In this document: piece after piece, positions 47,437 to 58,076 of the stretch
Numbering within the stretch: the first letter of the stretch is position 1
How the letters are laid out: every line of letters begins with the position of its first letter
DNA from: an uncultured Ruminococcus sp.
GTDB taxonomy: Bacteria > Bacillota > Clostridia > Oscillospirales > Ruminococcaceae
NCBI GenBank assembly: GCA_947176415.1
Contig: CAMWQJ010000002.1
Location: forward strand, 26,339 to 90,338
Direction: 5' to 3'
Length of the DNA stretch: 64,000 nucleotides
Notes under the pieces: model-generated
The model's input: only the letters and a program-made list of their open reading frames with translations
Database searches by the model: none
What the model was told of the DNA's origin: nothing
Position numbers and translations under genes: made by a program

Positions 47437-49317
47437 ATGAGACCTATTTATGACACATGGAATTTAAGCTATAAATCAATTTTCGGAGCTGTCAGACAAG
47501 GCGAAACCTGCAATTTTTCAATAAGACTTCCGAAAAGCATAACGCCCGACTTTCCGCCCGTACTGGTATTTTTCCGCACGGGATTCAAGGAACGGTTTCT
47601 TAATATGTACCTCATGGAAGAAACGGAAGAAGACCGTGTTTATTCCACGAGCTACACGGCGAGATACAGCGACGTGCATTATTACTACTTCGCATACACA
47701 AGCGGAGGAATCCGCCATTATATAAAAAAGATAAACTGCCACGAGGGAAATATTGACCACGGCGACTTATTCCAGCTTACAATCTACTCAAAGGACTATA
47801 AAACGCCCGATTTTCTGAAAGGCGGAATAATGTACCAGATTTTTCCAGACCGTTTCTGTAAAAGCGGAAAACCGCATGAAAACGTTCCCACAGACAGAGT
47901 AATGAGGGAATGGGGAGAAACGCCGTATTACAAGCCCGACCATAACGGACACGTATGGAATAACGACTATTTCGGCGGAGACTTTGCAGGAATACAGTCA
48001 AAACTTGGCTACCTGAAAGATTTAGGAGTTACGTGTATATATCTGAATCCGATTTTCGAGTCACACGAAAACCACCGCTATAACACAGCGGACTACATGA
48101 AAGCCGACCCGCTTTTAGGCACGAATGAAGAATTTGAAGAACTCTGTACCGAGGCGAAAAAATACGGTATATCGATAATCCTTGACGGCGTATTCTCGCA
48201 TACGGGAGCAGACAGCGTATACTTCAACAAATTCAACCGCTACGAAACGTCGGGAGCATTCAATTCGACAGAAAGCCCCTATTATGAGTGGTACAGCTTT
48301 ATACACTATCCGAATGTATACGAAGCATGGTGGGGAATTGACACACTCCCGAATGTATGGGAAAACAACGAGAGCTATACAAAATTCATATGCGGTGAAG
48401 AAGGCGTGCTTAACTACTGGCTGTCAAAAGGCGTTGCAGGATATCGGCTTGACGTTGCCGATGAACTCCCCGACCGTTTTCTTGACAATCTCCGTAAGTG
48501 CGTAAAGAAGTACGGCGAGGATAAGATAGTAATAGGCGAGGTATGGGAAGATGCTTCAAACAAGGAGAGCTATGGCGTAAAGAGGCGTTACCTTCTCGGC
48601 GACCAGCTTGATTCTGTAATGAACTATCCGTTTAGGGAGGCAATAATAAACTACGTAAAGGGCGGACACGTAAAAGACTTTATTTACTCAATAATGACGA
48701 TTATTGAAAACTATCCGAAGCCGACCGTTGACGTTCTTATGAACTTTGTTTCCACACACGATATAGAGAGGGCAATAAACCGTCTCGGCGGTGAGAACTG
48801 CGACGGCAGAGACAAAGAGTGGATGGCTGAGAAGTACCTCAACGAACATCAGTATAATCACGGAAAGAATCTTCTTAAATCCGCAATGGCACTACAGTTT
48901 TTCCTCCCTGGCGTTCCGAGCATATACTATGGTGACGAAGCAGGTTTGCAGGGCTATAAAGACCCGTTCAACCGCCGTTGCTACCCGTGGGGCAATGAGG
49001 ATAAAGAACTTATCGAGTATGTTTCACAGTTAAGCCGTATAAGAAAGACGATTCCGAACTTCAGGGACGGACGAACGTATTTTGTGCTTAACGACAATGA
49101 TATTGTTGACGAGCGTGTAATAGCATTTGCGAGACAGGGCGATATTGACGCAATTGTCTTTGTAAACAGAAGCGGAGACGATATAGTCCTTGAAAACATC
49201 ACAAAACTTATACCGAGATTCAGAAATTTCAGAGCGATGTACGGAGAGTTTGAAAACGACACGCTCAGAATCAGCCCTTACGGCTATTCAATAATCTCTG
49301 CCGAATTTATCGGATAA
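47437..49317 (+). CDS. GH13 alpha-glucan hydrolase (neopullulanase/maltogenic amylase-like)
   Basis: GGIMYQIFPDRFCKSG; YLNPIFESHENHRYNTADY; GYRLDVADELPDRFL; VIGEVWEDAS; NFVSTHDIERA. Confidence 0.93.
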   Translation: MRPIYDTWNLSYKSIFGAVRQGETCNFSIRLPKSITPDFPPVLVFFRTGFKERFLNMYLMEETEEDRVYSTSYTARYSDVHYYYFAYTSGGIRHYIKKINCHEGNIDHGDLFQLTIYSKDYKTPDFLKGGIMYQIFPDRFCKSGKPHENVPTDRVMREWGETPYYKPDHNGHVWNNDYFGGDFAGIQSKLGYLKDLGVTCIYLNPIFESHENHRYNTADYMKADPLLGTNEEFEELCTEAKKYGISIILDGVFSHTGADSVYFNKFNRYETSGAFNSTESPYYEWYSFIHYPNVYEAWWGIDTLPNVWENNESYTKFICGEEGVLNYWLSKGVAGYRLDVADELPDRFLDNLRKCVKKYGEDKIVIGEVWEDASNKESYGVKRRYLLGDQLDSVMNYPFREAIINYVKGGHVKDFIYSIMTIIENYPKPTVDVLMNFVSTHDIERAINRLGGENCDGRDKEWMAEKYLNEHQYNHGKNLLKSAMALQFFLPGVPSIYYGDEAGLQGYKDPFNRRCYPWGNEDKELIEYVSQLSRIRKTIPNFRDGRTYFVLNDNDIVDERVIAFARQGDIDAIVFVNRSGDDIVLENITKLIPRFRNFRAMYGEFENDTLRISPYGYSIISAEFIG

Positions 49318-49325
49318 AAAATATC

Positions 49326-49357
49326 ATAACGGTTCTGTAAAAAGAGCCGTTATTTTT
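49326..49357 (+). terminator. Rho-independent terminator after GH13
   Basis: ATAACGGTTCT...AGAGCCGTTATTTTT. Confidence 0.7.
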
Positions 49358-49537
49358 GTGCATAAGTGAGAGAAAGGAGCTGTGTATACGTCCAATAAAG
49401 TGAAAAAAGCTGTAATTATTTTAAAATTAAGATAATTCACTTGCAATCTCAGAAAAACTATAGTATAATAGTTATGAATTTATAATCGGGGATTATGGCT
49501 TTTTGCCGTCCGCCGAAAGAAAAGGAGGAAAAAAACT

Positions 49538-52500
49538 TTGTCACAATCAAAAGCCAAGCAGAGAAATTCACCGCCTGCAATAACGGCAATGGATATAATA
49601 AAGGCAAAAACAGAAGTAAAGTATAAACCGCTTTACTATGTCGCTGCTTTTCTTATACCTGCTCTGCTTACACTAATCGCCTATGCCTTTTTCGGCATAT
49701 ACCCATTCAACGAGCGTTCCGTTCTCGCCCTCGACCTCAACGGTCAGTATATTTACTACTTTGAGGCTATTCGTGACGCATTCCGAGGAGACGGCAGTAT
49801 CTTCTACAACTGGAGCCGTAATCTTTCGGGCGAATTTATGGGCATAACGGGATATTACCTTGCAAGCCCCTTTACGCTGATAATCATTCTTATGCCGAGA
49901 AAATACCTTCTTGAAGCCATGCTTATCATGCAGTTGTGCAAAGTCGGTACGGCAGGACTTACATTCTGTATTTACGCACAGAAGTCCAAAAACGTAAAAC
50001 CCTTGCAGTCAATAATGTTCTCAACCATGTATGCACTCATGAGTTATGTTGCAATACAGCTTATAGACCCCATGTGGATTGACGGTCCTGTATTCTTACC
50101 GCTTATAATACTGGGTGTTGAATATCTCATTGACGACGGAAGAAAAATAAACTATATAATTCCGCTTGCCGTGATGTTTGTGGCTGAATTTTATATCGGC
50201 TATATGATAGCAATATTTGTAGCTATATATTTCTTCTGCTATCTGTTTTTCGGCACAAAGAGGAAATTTAAGAATGTCGGGGAATATTTCAAGACATTCT
50301 GCACAATGGCGGTATCAACAATAGTCGTCCTCATGTGCAGTATATTCATGATACTTCCCGTTTATAACGGACTTTCAAACGGTAAATTCGACTTTTCCGA
50401 ACCTGATTTTAGCTTCAAGAAAATGTTTGAACTAATCGAACTTCTCCCCGCAATGTTGCCGAACCAGTATTATTCGGTAAACGTCGACGAAGGCACAAGA
50501 ATGTACGGCAGACCCGAAATATACTGCGGTGTCATGACACTTGTGCTTATTCCGCTTTATTTCATTAATAATAAAATCAAAGTCAAGAACAAGATAGGCT
50601 ACGGAATAGTAACACTCGCCATGATTGTAAGTATGTATATCAAGCCGATAAATATGCTTTGGCACGGCGGACAAGACCCTAACTGGCTTCCCTACAGATA
50701 TTCATTTTTACTGTCATTCGTATTCGTATCAATGGCATCTGAGGTATTCGCAAAACTCGACGGATATAAAATCTCATTCAAGAGTGCAGGCGGGGTCTTT
50801 GCGGTTATTGCAGTGCTTGTTGCATTCTTCAATGAAAGAATGCCTAAATATGAATATAATCAGGATAAATATAAATACGTTGCAACAGTGCCGTACAAAA
50901 CAACGGAAACATATCATTCCGACACTCACGAAGAACTTTGGCTCGGCACTCTCGTCATAGGCGTAATGCTGTGTGCGGTGTATCTTATATATATTTATTT
51001 TTACAGCAATTCCAAAAACAAAAAGACACGCAATATAATGACCATAGCGGTAGCGTGTGTAGTATTCTTTGAGGCTGGCTATAACGCCTATGACACATTC
51101 AAGAAAGTAAATAAAGAGGTGGCATATTCCGACCGTTCCACATATCAGGAAATAATGGACGCACCTGCGGTTGTCAATGCACTCGAGGAATACGACAACA
51201 GCTTTTACCGTGCCGAAAAGACGTATCAGCGTTGTGTAAACGACAACTTAGCATACGGTCTCAAAGGCGTATCGCACTCAAGTTCGGTAATGAACGCAAA
51301 GGCAATAACATTTGTTGAGGCACTCGGATATTTCACGCAAAGTTATGAAACGCAGTACAGCAAGGGAAATAACATTGTTGCGGACTCACTTCTCGGTATA
51401 AAATACATCATAGACGACCCCAACAGAAATACCGCAAAACGTACAAAACCCGAAACAAGATATAATAAGATACTCGAAACAACCTATACAAATAACTCAG
51501 GCAACGAAACAAACCTTGACATTTACGAAAACCCCGACGCACTTTCTGTTGCATACGGAGCAAGTAAAGACCTTCTCATGCTCGGACATCTCGGAAACGA
51601 CAACCAGTTCAACAGTATGAATATATTTCTCAGTACGCTGACAGGAAACACAAACTTCGAGACAGACGAAAACGGAAATATTTCAATAGGCGAATTTAAA
51701 GAATATTTCAAACGCCTTGAACCCGAGGCATACGAAGGCGAGTCAGTTTTTGACTCAAATCAGGTACGCCATAGTATGTATACCCCGACAGATGCAGAAG
51801 GAAACGTAATTCAGAAAAAAGTCCATCACGCTTACGACGCACTGCCGAATGCAATAGACCCTGTTGTGAATATGCACGTCACAACGCTTACTGACGACGC
51901 TGTATATCTCCATATAGACAGCGACTATTATAAGGGCGTAAATGTATGGGTATCAAGTGAAAAAGACGAAAACGGCAATTTCATAAATCATCAGGAGTAC
52001 GGAAATTATCTCAAAGACCATATCCGCCCCGTTATCCGTCTCGGCACATATCCCGCAGGCACTGAACTTGAAGTTCGATTCACAATCACGAAAACCGAAG
52101 GAAGCACTACCTATACAGGCTCTAACGAGCATTTCATGTTTAAGGAAAACGGCGGACTCCAGATTTATAATCTCGACTATGATATGTTCCATAATGACAT
52201 AGAACAGCTTAAACAGCACCAGTTTGAAGTTGACACAAAGAAATCAAACGACAGGTATCTTGAAGGCACAGTAAACCTCACCGACGACCAGATTTTATTT
52301 ACAACAATACCCTATGAAGACGGCTGGACTGTAAAGATAGACGGTAAGAAAGTTGAAAATCTCGTTACGGCTGATACCTCCGACACGGGACGTATTTATT
52401 ACAAGAATGCCGATAAGGACACAGGCGTAGCAATTTCACTTGAATCAACAATTGCCGTAAAAGTACCGGCAGGTGAACACAAAATTACCATGAAATATAC

Positions 52501-52873
52501 TCCCCCTGGATTCAATATAGGTATATTTACATTGATTCTCGGAATTGCCGTTATTGTGATGTTCTATCTGTACGACAGGAAAAACAATGTTATCATGATA
52601 GAGACACGCAAGGCCAACGAGATGATTAAAAGCGGAAATATCCCAGAAGAATCCGCAGAAAACAAGGGAAAGAAAGTTGATATCATAAAGACAAAAGGGG
52701 CAGTTTCGGAAAAGGAGCTTGCACCGCATAAAGCCAATAAAACGTATGAAGAGGACGAGAAGTCGGAAGAAACAGAAACACCCGAAGAAACGTCCGAAAA
52801 GCCTGAAATCCCTGAAAAAAAGCCTGACAGTAAGAATAATTCAGACAAAAACAAAAAGAAAAATAAAAAGTAA
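49538..52873 (+). CDS. YfhO-family membrane protein
   Basis: FFGIYPFNERSVLALDLNGQYIYYFEAIRDAFRGDGSIFYNWSRNLSGEFMGITGYYLASPF; many TMs; TTG start; Lys/Glu-rich C-terminus. Confidence 0.92.
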   Translation: MSQSKAKQRNSPPAITAMDIIKAKTEVKYKPLYYVAAFLIPALLTLIAYAFFGIYPFNERSVLALDLNGQYIYYFEAIRDAFRGDGSIFYNWSRNLSGEFMGITGYYLASPFTLIIILMPRKYLLEAMLIMQLCKVGTAGLTFCIYAQKSKNVKPLQSIMFSTMYALMSYVAIQLIDPMWIDGPVFLPLIILGVEYLIDDGRKINYIIPLAVMFVAEFYIGYMIAIFVAIYFFCYLFFGTKRKFKNVGEYFKTFCTMAVSTIVVLMCSIFMILPVYNGLSNGKFDFSEPDFSFKKMFELIELLPAMLPNQYYSVNVDEGTRMYGRPEIYCGVMTLVLIPLYFINNKIKVKNKIGYGIVTLAMIVSMYIKPINMLWHGGQDPNWLPYRYSFLLSFVFVSMASEVFAKLDGYKISFKSAGGVFAVIAVLVAFFNERMPKYEYNQDKYKYVATVPYKTTETYHSDTHEELWLGTLVIGVMLCAVYLIYIYFYSNSKNKKTRNIMTIAVACVVFFEAGYNAYDTFKKVNKEVAYSDRSTYQEIMDAPAVVNALEEYDNSFYRAEKTYQRCVNDNLAYGLKGVSHSSSVMNAKAITFVEALGYFTQSYETQYSKGNNIVADSLLGIKYIIDDPNRNTAKRTKPETRYNKILETTYTNNSGNETNLDIYENPDALSVAYGASKDLLMLGHLGNDNQFNSMNIFLSTLTGNTNFETDENGNISIGEFKEYFKRLEPEAYEGESVFDSNQVRHSMYTPTDAEGNVIQKKVHHAYDALPNAIDPVVNMHVTTLTDDAVYLHIDSDYYKGVNVWVSSEKDENGNFINHQEYGNYLKDHIRPVIRLGTYPAGTELEVRFTITKTEGSTTYTGSNEHFMFKENGGLQIYNLDYDMFHNDIEQLKQHQFEVDTKKSNDRYLEGTVNLTDDQILFTTIPYEDGWTVKIDGKKVENLVTADTSDTGRIYYKNADKDTGVAISLESTIAVKVPAGEHKITMKYTPPGFNIGIFTLILGIAVIVMFYLYDRKNNVIMIETRKANEMIKSGNIPEESAENKGKKVDIIKTKGAVSEKELAPHKANKTYEEDEKSEETETPEETSEKPEIPEKKPDSKNNSDKNKKKNKK

Positions 52874-52880
52874 TACTACT

Positions 52881-52912
52881 TGTCCCCGTACGCAATGACG
52901 GGGACATTTTTC
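52881..52912 (+). terminator. Rho-independent terminator after yfhO
   Basis: TGTCCCCGT-N8-ACGGGGACATTTTT. Confidence 0.8.
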
Positions 52913-53020
52913 TGCAATATGCACATATCTGCGTATATTTTTTTTGTGACTAATGCCCATGACATTTTTCATAGAAATATGTTATAATTATTATATATAA
53001 ACAACAGGAGGTTAGATAAA

Positions 53021-53515
53021 ATGTACAATGTAAACGATGCGGTGATATATGCGACATATGGCGTGTGCGTGATAAGTGCGATTGAGGAACGCAATTTCAG
53101 CGGAGAGAATATAGAATATTATATCCTCCGACCCGTAGGCGACAGCCGTAACACTTTTTACGTACCGACTTCAAATTCCGCCCTCAGAAACAAAATGCGG
53201 GACGTATGCAACGCAGACGACGTTAATAATTTAATAGGAACGATGTCGGAACAGAACTGCATATGGATTGACAATGCTGTCAGAAGAAAAGAAGAGTACA
53301 GAAAAATCATTGACAAAGGCGACAGAAAAGAACTTATCAGGCTTATAAAAACGCTCTACACAAAAGGCGAAGAACTTACCGCACAGCACAAAAAGCTCTA
53401 CTCCGCAGATGAAAAATTCCTCCATGATGCCGAAAATATGCTTTATAACGAATTTGCCTATGCTCTGAACATTCCACGTGAAGAAGTAATCACCTATATA
53501 AAACAGCATATATAA
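53021..53515 (+). CDS. CarD family RNA polymerase-interacting regulator
   Basis: MYNVNDAVIYATYGVCVISAIEERNFSGENIEYYILRPVGDSRNTFYVPTSN. Confidence 0.93.
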   Translation: MYNVNDAVIYATYGVCVISAIEERNFSGENIEYYILRPVGDSRNTFYVPTSNSALRNKMRDVCNADDVNNLIGTMSEQNCIWIDNAVRRKEEYRKIIDKGDRKELIRLIKTLYTKGEELTAQHKKLYSADEKFLHDAENMLYNEFAYALNIPREEVITYIKQHI

Positions 53516-53524
53516 CCATGAGAC

Positions 53525-53552
53525 GACGGATTTTTCTTAATCCGTCTTTTTT
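53525..53552 (+). terminator. Rho-independent terminator after carD-like gene
   Basis: GACGGATT-N6-AATCCGTC-TTTTTT. Confidence 0.85.
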
Positions 53553-53668
53553 GTAAATTTATCTTGCATTTCTTTTTATTTTGTGGTATTATATAAAATA
53601 AGAATGTCATGATATATGACAAATAATATTACGTACAGTTTTTTTTCTGTACGGGTTGGGAGAATGTT

Positions 53669-56600
53669 ATGCCAAAAAGACAAGATATAAACAAAATCAT
53701 GATTATCGGCTCAGGACCTATCATCATCGGTCAGGCTTGCGAGTTCGACTATTCAGGAACTCAGGCTTGTAAGGCGTTAAAAAATTTAGGCTATGAGATA
53801 GTGCTTGTAAACTCTAACCCTGCAACAATAATGACAGACCCCGACGTTGCGGACATCACCTACATTGAACCCCTCAACGTTTCGAGACTGACACAGATTA
53901 TCGAAAAAGAACGACCCGACGCTCTTCTTCCTAATCTCGGCGGACAGTCAGGACTTAACCTCTGTTCAGAACTCGACAAGGCGGGCGTACTGAAAGAATA
54001 CGGCGTACAGGTAATAGGCGTACAGGTTGATGCTATTGAACGAGGAGAAGACAGAATAGAATTTAAGCATACAATGGACAAACTCGGCATAGAAATGGCG
54101 AGAAGTGAAGTTGCCTATTCGGTAGACGAGGCGGTAAAGATAGCCGAACAGCTTAAATACCCTGTTGTACTCCGTCCAGCCTATACAATGGGCGGTGCAG
54201 GCGGAGGCATGGTTTACAACGTCGACGAATTAAAAATAGTCTGTGCAAGAGGCTTGCAGGCATCACTTGTCGGACAGGTTCTTGTCGAGGAATGCGTAAG
54301 CGGTTGGGAAGAGCTTGAACTTGAAGTTGTGCGGGACGCTGAAAATAATATAATAACAGTATGTTTCATTGAGAATATCGACCCGATAGGCGTACACACG
54401 GGCGATTCGTTCTGTTCTGCACCTATGCTGACAATTCCCGAGAACGTGCAGAAAGAACTTGAGAGACAGGCATACAGCATAGTTGAGTCAATCGAAGTAA
54501 TAGGCGGTTGTAACTGCCAGTTTGCGAGAGACCCCGAAACAGGCAGAATAATAGTCATCGAGATTAACCCCCGAACTTCACGTTCTTCCGCCCTCGCCTC
54601 AAAGGCAACAGGTTTTCCGATAGCCCTTGTTTCCGCAATGCTTGCGTGCGGTCTGACACTCAAGGACATTCCGTGCGGAAAGTATGGCACACTTGACAAA
54701 TACACCCCCGACGGCGATTATATAGTTATAAAATTTGCGAGATGGGCATTTGAAAAATTCAAGGGTGCGGAGGACAAACTCGGCACACAGATGAGGGCAG
54801 TAGGCGAAGTAATGAGTATAGGCAAGACCTATAAAGAGGCGTTCCAGAAAGCAATAAGAAGCCTTGAAACAGGACGTTACGGACTTGGATTTGCGAAGAA
54901 TTTCCATGAGCAGACAAAGGAAGAACTCTTGAATCAGTTAAGATACCCGACAAGCGAAAGACAGTTTATTATATACGAGGCACTCCGCAAAGGTGCAACA
55001 ATAGAAGAGATTTACGACCTGACAAAAATCAAGCACTATTTCCTCGAACAGATGCTTGAACTCGTTCAGGAGGAAGAAGAACTCATAAAATTAAAGGGAA
55101 ATATTCCCGAAAAAGAAACATTGAGACAGGCAAAGCTCGACGGATTTTCAGACAGATATTTGAGTACACTTATTGCCGTTCCCGAAGAGGATATAAGGAA
55201 TAAGCGTATTGAATACGGCATAACAGAGTCATGGGAGGGCGTACACGTAAGTGGTACAGAAAACTCATGCTACTACTATTCGACTTATCACCTCGACAAA
55301 GACCCCAGCCCGACGAGCGACAGGAAGAAAATAATGATTCTCGGTGGCGGACCGAACAGAATCGGACAGGGCATAGAGTTTGACTATTGTTGCGTACACA
55401 CAGCCCTTGCACTTAAAAAACTCGGATTTGAATCAATAATTGTAAACTGCAACCCTGAGACCGTTTCTACAGACTATGATACTTCCGACAAACTTTATTT
55501 TGAACCGCTTACACTTGAGGACGTTTTAAGCATTCACGAAAAGGAAAAGCCCCTCGGAGTAATTGCACAGTTCGGCGGACAAACTCCGCTTAACCTTGCA
55601 AACGACCTTAAAAAATACGGCGTTAATATTCTTGGAACGACCCCCGAAACGATAGACCTTGCGGAAGACAGAGACCATTTCCGAGCAATGATGGACAGGC
55701 TGGGAATACCCATGCCCGAATCTGGAATGGCGGTAACGGTTGACGAAGCCCTTGAAATAGCGAATAAAATCGGCTATCCTGTAATGGTTCGTCCGTCATA
55801 CGTACTTGGCGGACGTGGAATGGAGATAGTTCACGACGACGAGATGATGAAATTTTATATGGCAAACGCTATCGGCGTAACACCCGACCGTCCGATTTTG
55901 ATAGACAGATTCCTGCACCATGCAACAGAGTGCGAGGCAGACGCAATTTCAGACGGAACAGACTGCTTTGTGCCTGCCGTAATGGAGCATATCGAGCTTG
56001 CAGGCGTTCACTCAGGTGACTCGGCTTGTATACTTCCTGCAAAGAACCTGACGCAGAAACAGATAGAAACAATCAAGGAATATACAAGGAAAATAGCGGT
56101 TGAAATGAACGTTTGCGGACTAATGAATATGCAGTATGCAATTGAGGACGACACTGTATACGTTCTTGAAGCAAATCCCCGTGCATCACGAACAGTCCCA
56201 CTTGTTTCAAAGGTATGCAGTATAAACATGGTACAGATAGCAACAGAAATAATCACGTCCACACTCACGGGAAAGCCTTCGCCCGTACCGTCTCTCAAAG
56301 ACAGGACAATCACGCACTATGGCGTAAAAGAAGCGGTTTTCCCGTTCAATATGTTTCAGGAGGTAGACCCCGTTCTTGGACCTGAAATGCGTTCTACAGG
56401 CGAGGTACTCGGCATATCCGATTCATTCGGAGAGGCTTATTATAAGGCACAGGAGGCAACACAGACACGTCTGCCCGAAAGCGGAACGGTACTTCTCAGC
56501 GTGTGCGACCGTGACAAGCCCGAACTTGCCGAGATTGCGAAGTCATTCCATGAACTCGGATTCCGTATTGTTGCGACAGGCAATAGTTATAAGATGATTA

Positions 56601-56887
56601 AGGAATCGGGAATCCCTGCGGAGAAGATTTACAAGATTTACGAGGGCAGACCTAATATAGCGGACGAAATCGCAAATGGCGAAATACAGCTTATCATAAA
56701 CACACCGGCAGGCAAGACAAGCGTTCATGACGACAGCTACATCAGGAAATCGGCTATAAAGCACCGTATTCCGTATATCACGACCATGGCAGGAGCAAAA
56801 GCGAGTGCCGAGGGAATCAAGGCAATAAAGAAAGATAAGAATTTCGGCGTAAAATCACTTCAGGCACACCACGCAGATATAAAGTAA
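53669..56887 (+). CDS. carB: Carbamoyl-phosphate synthase large subunit
   Basis: KIMIIGSGPIIIGQACEFDYSGTQACKALKNLGYEIVLVNSNPATIMTDP; second half KIMILGGGPNRIGQGIEFDYCCVHTALALKKLGFESIIVNCNPETVSTDYD. Confidence 0.98.
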   Translation: MPKRQDINKIMIIGSGPIIIGQACEFDYSGTQACKALKNLGYEIVLVNSNPATIMTDPDVADITYIEPLNVSRLTQIIEKERPDALLPNLGGQSGLNLCSELDKAGVLKEYGVQVIGVQVDAIERGEDRIEFKHTMDKLGIEMARSEVAYSVDEAVKIAEQLKYPVVLRPAYTMGGAGGGMVYNVDELKIVCARGLQASLVGQVLVEECVSGWEELELEVVRDAENNIITVCFIENIDPIGVHTGDSFCSAPMLTIPENVQKELERQAYSIVESIEVIGGCNCQFARDPETGRIIVIEINPRTSRSSALASKATGFPIALVSAMLACGLTLKDIPCGKYGTLDKYTPDGDYIVIKFARWAFEKFKGAEDKLGTQMRAVGEVMSIGKTYKEAFQKAIRSLETGRYGLGFAKNFHEQTKEELLNQLRYPTSERQFIIYEALRKGATIEEIYDLTKIKHYFLEQMLELVQEEEELIKLKGNIPEKETLRQAKLDGFSDRYLSTLIAVPEEDIRNKRIEYGITESWEGVHVSGTENSCYYYSTYHLDKDPSPTSDRKKIMILGGGPNRIGQGIEFDYCCVHTALALKKLGFESIIVNCNPETVSTDYDTSDKLYFEPLTLEDVLSIHEKEKPLGVIAQFGGQTPLNLANDLKKYGVNILGTTPETIDLAEDRDHFRAMMDRLGIPMPESGMAVTVDEALEIANKIGYPVMVRPSYVLGGRGMEIVHDDEMMKFYMANAIGVTPDRPILIDRFLHHATECEADAISDGTDCFVPAVMEHIELAGVHSGDSACILPAKNLTQKQIETIKEYTRKIAVEMNVCGLMNMQYAIEDDTVYVLEANPRASRTVPLVSKVCSINMVQIATEIITSTLTGKPSPVPSLKDRTITHYGVKEAVFPFNMFQEVDPVLGPEMRSTGEVLGISDSFGEAYYKAQEATQTRLPESGTVLLSVCDRDKPELAEIAKSFHELGFRIVATGNSYKMIKESGIPAEKIYKIYEGRPNIADEIANGEIQLIINTPAGKTSVHDDSYIRKSAIKHRIPYITTMAGAKASAEGIKAIKKDKNFGVKSLQAHHADIK

Positions 56888-56897
56888 AAAAATCAAA

Positions 56898-56930
56898 TCT
56901 CCCTGTTGGAATACGGCAGGGAGATAGTTT
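56898..56930 (+). terminator. Terminator after carB
   Basis: TCTCCCTG (56898-56905) / CAGGGAGA (56917-56924) followed by TAGTTTT. Confidence 0.55.
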
Positions 56931-56964
56931 TCAACAGTGTGTTGAAAACTATGTTGAAAACTTT
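56924..56964. repeat. Perfect 13-bp inverted repeat plus overlapping direct copy
   Basis: ATAGTTTTCAACA-GTG-TGTTGAAAACTAT (56924-56952), followed by a further TGTTGAAAACTTT (56952-56964 approx). Confidence 0.85.
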
Positions 56965-57001
56965 ACCATAAAAAAATCTTATCGGTTTCAAAGGAAAAAT
57001 A

Positions 57002-57484
57002 ATGGATAGTTTTATAAATTTCACTGACGACAAAAAAACAGCATTTCTTCTGGGACTGTCAATGAAAACAGTTTCATTACTCAGTCAATCCGAACTCAAA
57101 GCCACAGCGGAAAAATCTATTGAATACTGCTGGAAATGGCTTTATAACGGCAGTCCTGACGGTGATTTCCTTTATGAATTATTAGTGAACGAACAGAACG
57201 GAATCACAATTTTTGCCGAAAATACAGACGATATTTCAGAACAGACAGTTTTGAACTGTATCATTGATGCAGTGGCATTTACAAGCAGAAAAGCATACGA
57301 ATCTGAAAATTTAAAATGGTATCCCGAACCTATCGAATTAGTTTCAGACGAATTAATACATCATTTTATGGAATGTTACAATTACTGTTTTTCGGACGAC
57401 AATTATATAAAAAATATTACGGAGTATCTTAATTCTTCTGAAAACAAATCGGAGTGGAAAAACTATTTTAAAAAAATAATCTGA
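57002..57484 (+). CDS. Imm6-like (putative immunity) protein
   Basis: 160 aa, helical and acidic; SIEYCWKWLYNGSPDGDFLYELLVNEQNG resembles the Imm6 pattern from memory; no toxin partner in the window. Confidence 0.45.
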   Translation: MDSFINFTDDKKTAFLLGLSMKTVSLLSQSELKATAEKSIEYCWKWLYNGSPDGDFLYELLVNEQNGITIFAENTDDISEQTVLNCIIDAVAFTSRKAYESENLKWYPEPIELVSDELIHHFMECYNYCFSDDNYIKNITEYLNSSENKSEWKNYFKKII

Positions 57485-57619
57485 CACAAATTTCAAATCT
57501 TTCAACTTTTCAGCATTAAAAAGTTGAAAACTATGTGGATAATCAGTGAAAATCAGTAAACAATAAAAACACGTTGCGGAAAACCACGGCGTAATAATAA
57601 GTAAAGGACTGATTTTTTC

Positions 57620-58066
57620 ATGAAAAGACTTTTAACGATGTCTTGCGTGTTGCTGACGGTCTGCACAGCATTTGTCTCATGCGGAAACGATAATAATTCC
57701 TACACGTCAGACGGCGATATGTCCGCCACCGAATACGTCACAACAGAGGAAAAAAAGCGTGATGACGACAAAAAGCAGAATAAAAAAGACAAAAACGACC
57801 GTTATTATGACGATGACCATTATGAAACCGACGATGACGGCATGATAGAAGACGACACAGGGAGTAATGATACCGTTAAAGACCACGCTGACGATGCAAT
57901 AGACGGTGCGGAGAACGCAGGCGAAGAAGTGATTGACGGTGTAGGCGATGCAGGAAAAAGCATTATAGATGGCGTTGGAGAAGCAGGAAAAGACATAATC
58001 GACGGACTCGACGGCGAGAAAAACACAGAAGATGAGACTGCCGAAACAACTGAAAATCAGGATTAA
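57620..58066 (+). CDS. Acidic lipoprotein with C-terminal 11-residue repeats
   Basis: Lipobox CTAFVSCG; Asp/Lys-rich middle; repeats AIDGAENAGEE/VIDGVGDAGKS/IIDGVGEAGKD/IIDGLDGE. Confidence 0.85.
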   Translation: MKRLLTMSCVLLTVCTAFVSCGNDNNSYTSDGDMSATEYVTTEEKKRDDDKKQNKKDKNDRYYDDDHYETDDDGMIEDDTGSNDTVKDHADDAIDGAENAGEEVIDGVGDAGKSIIDGVGEAGKDIIDGLDGEKNTEDETAETTENQD

Positions 58067-58076
58067 TAGACAATAC

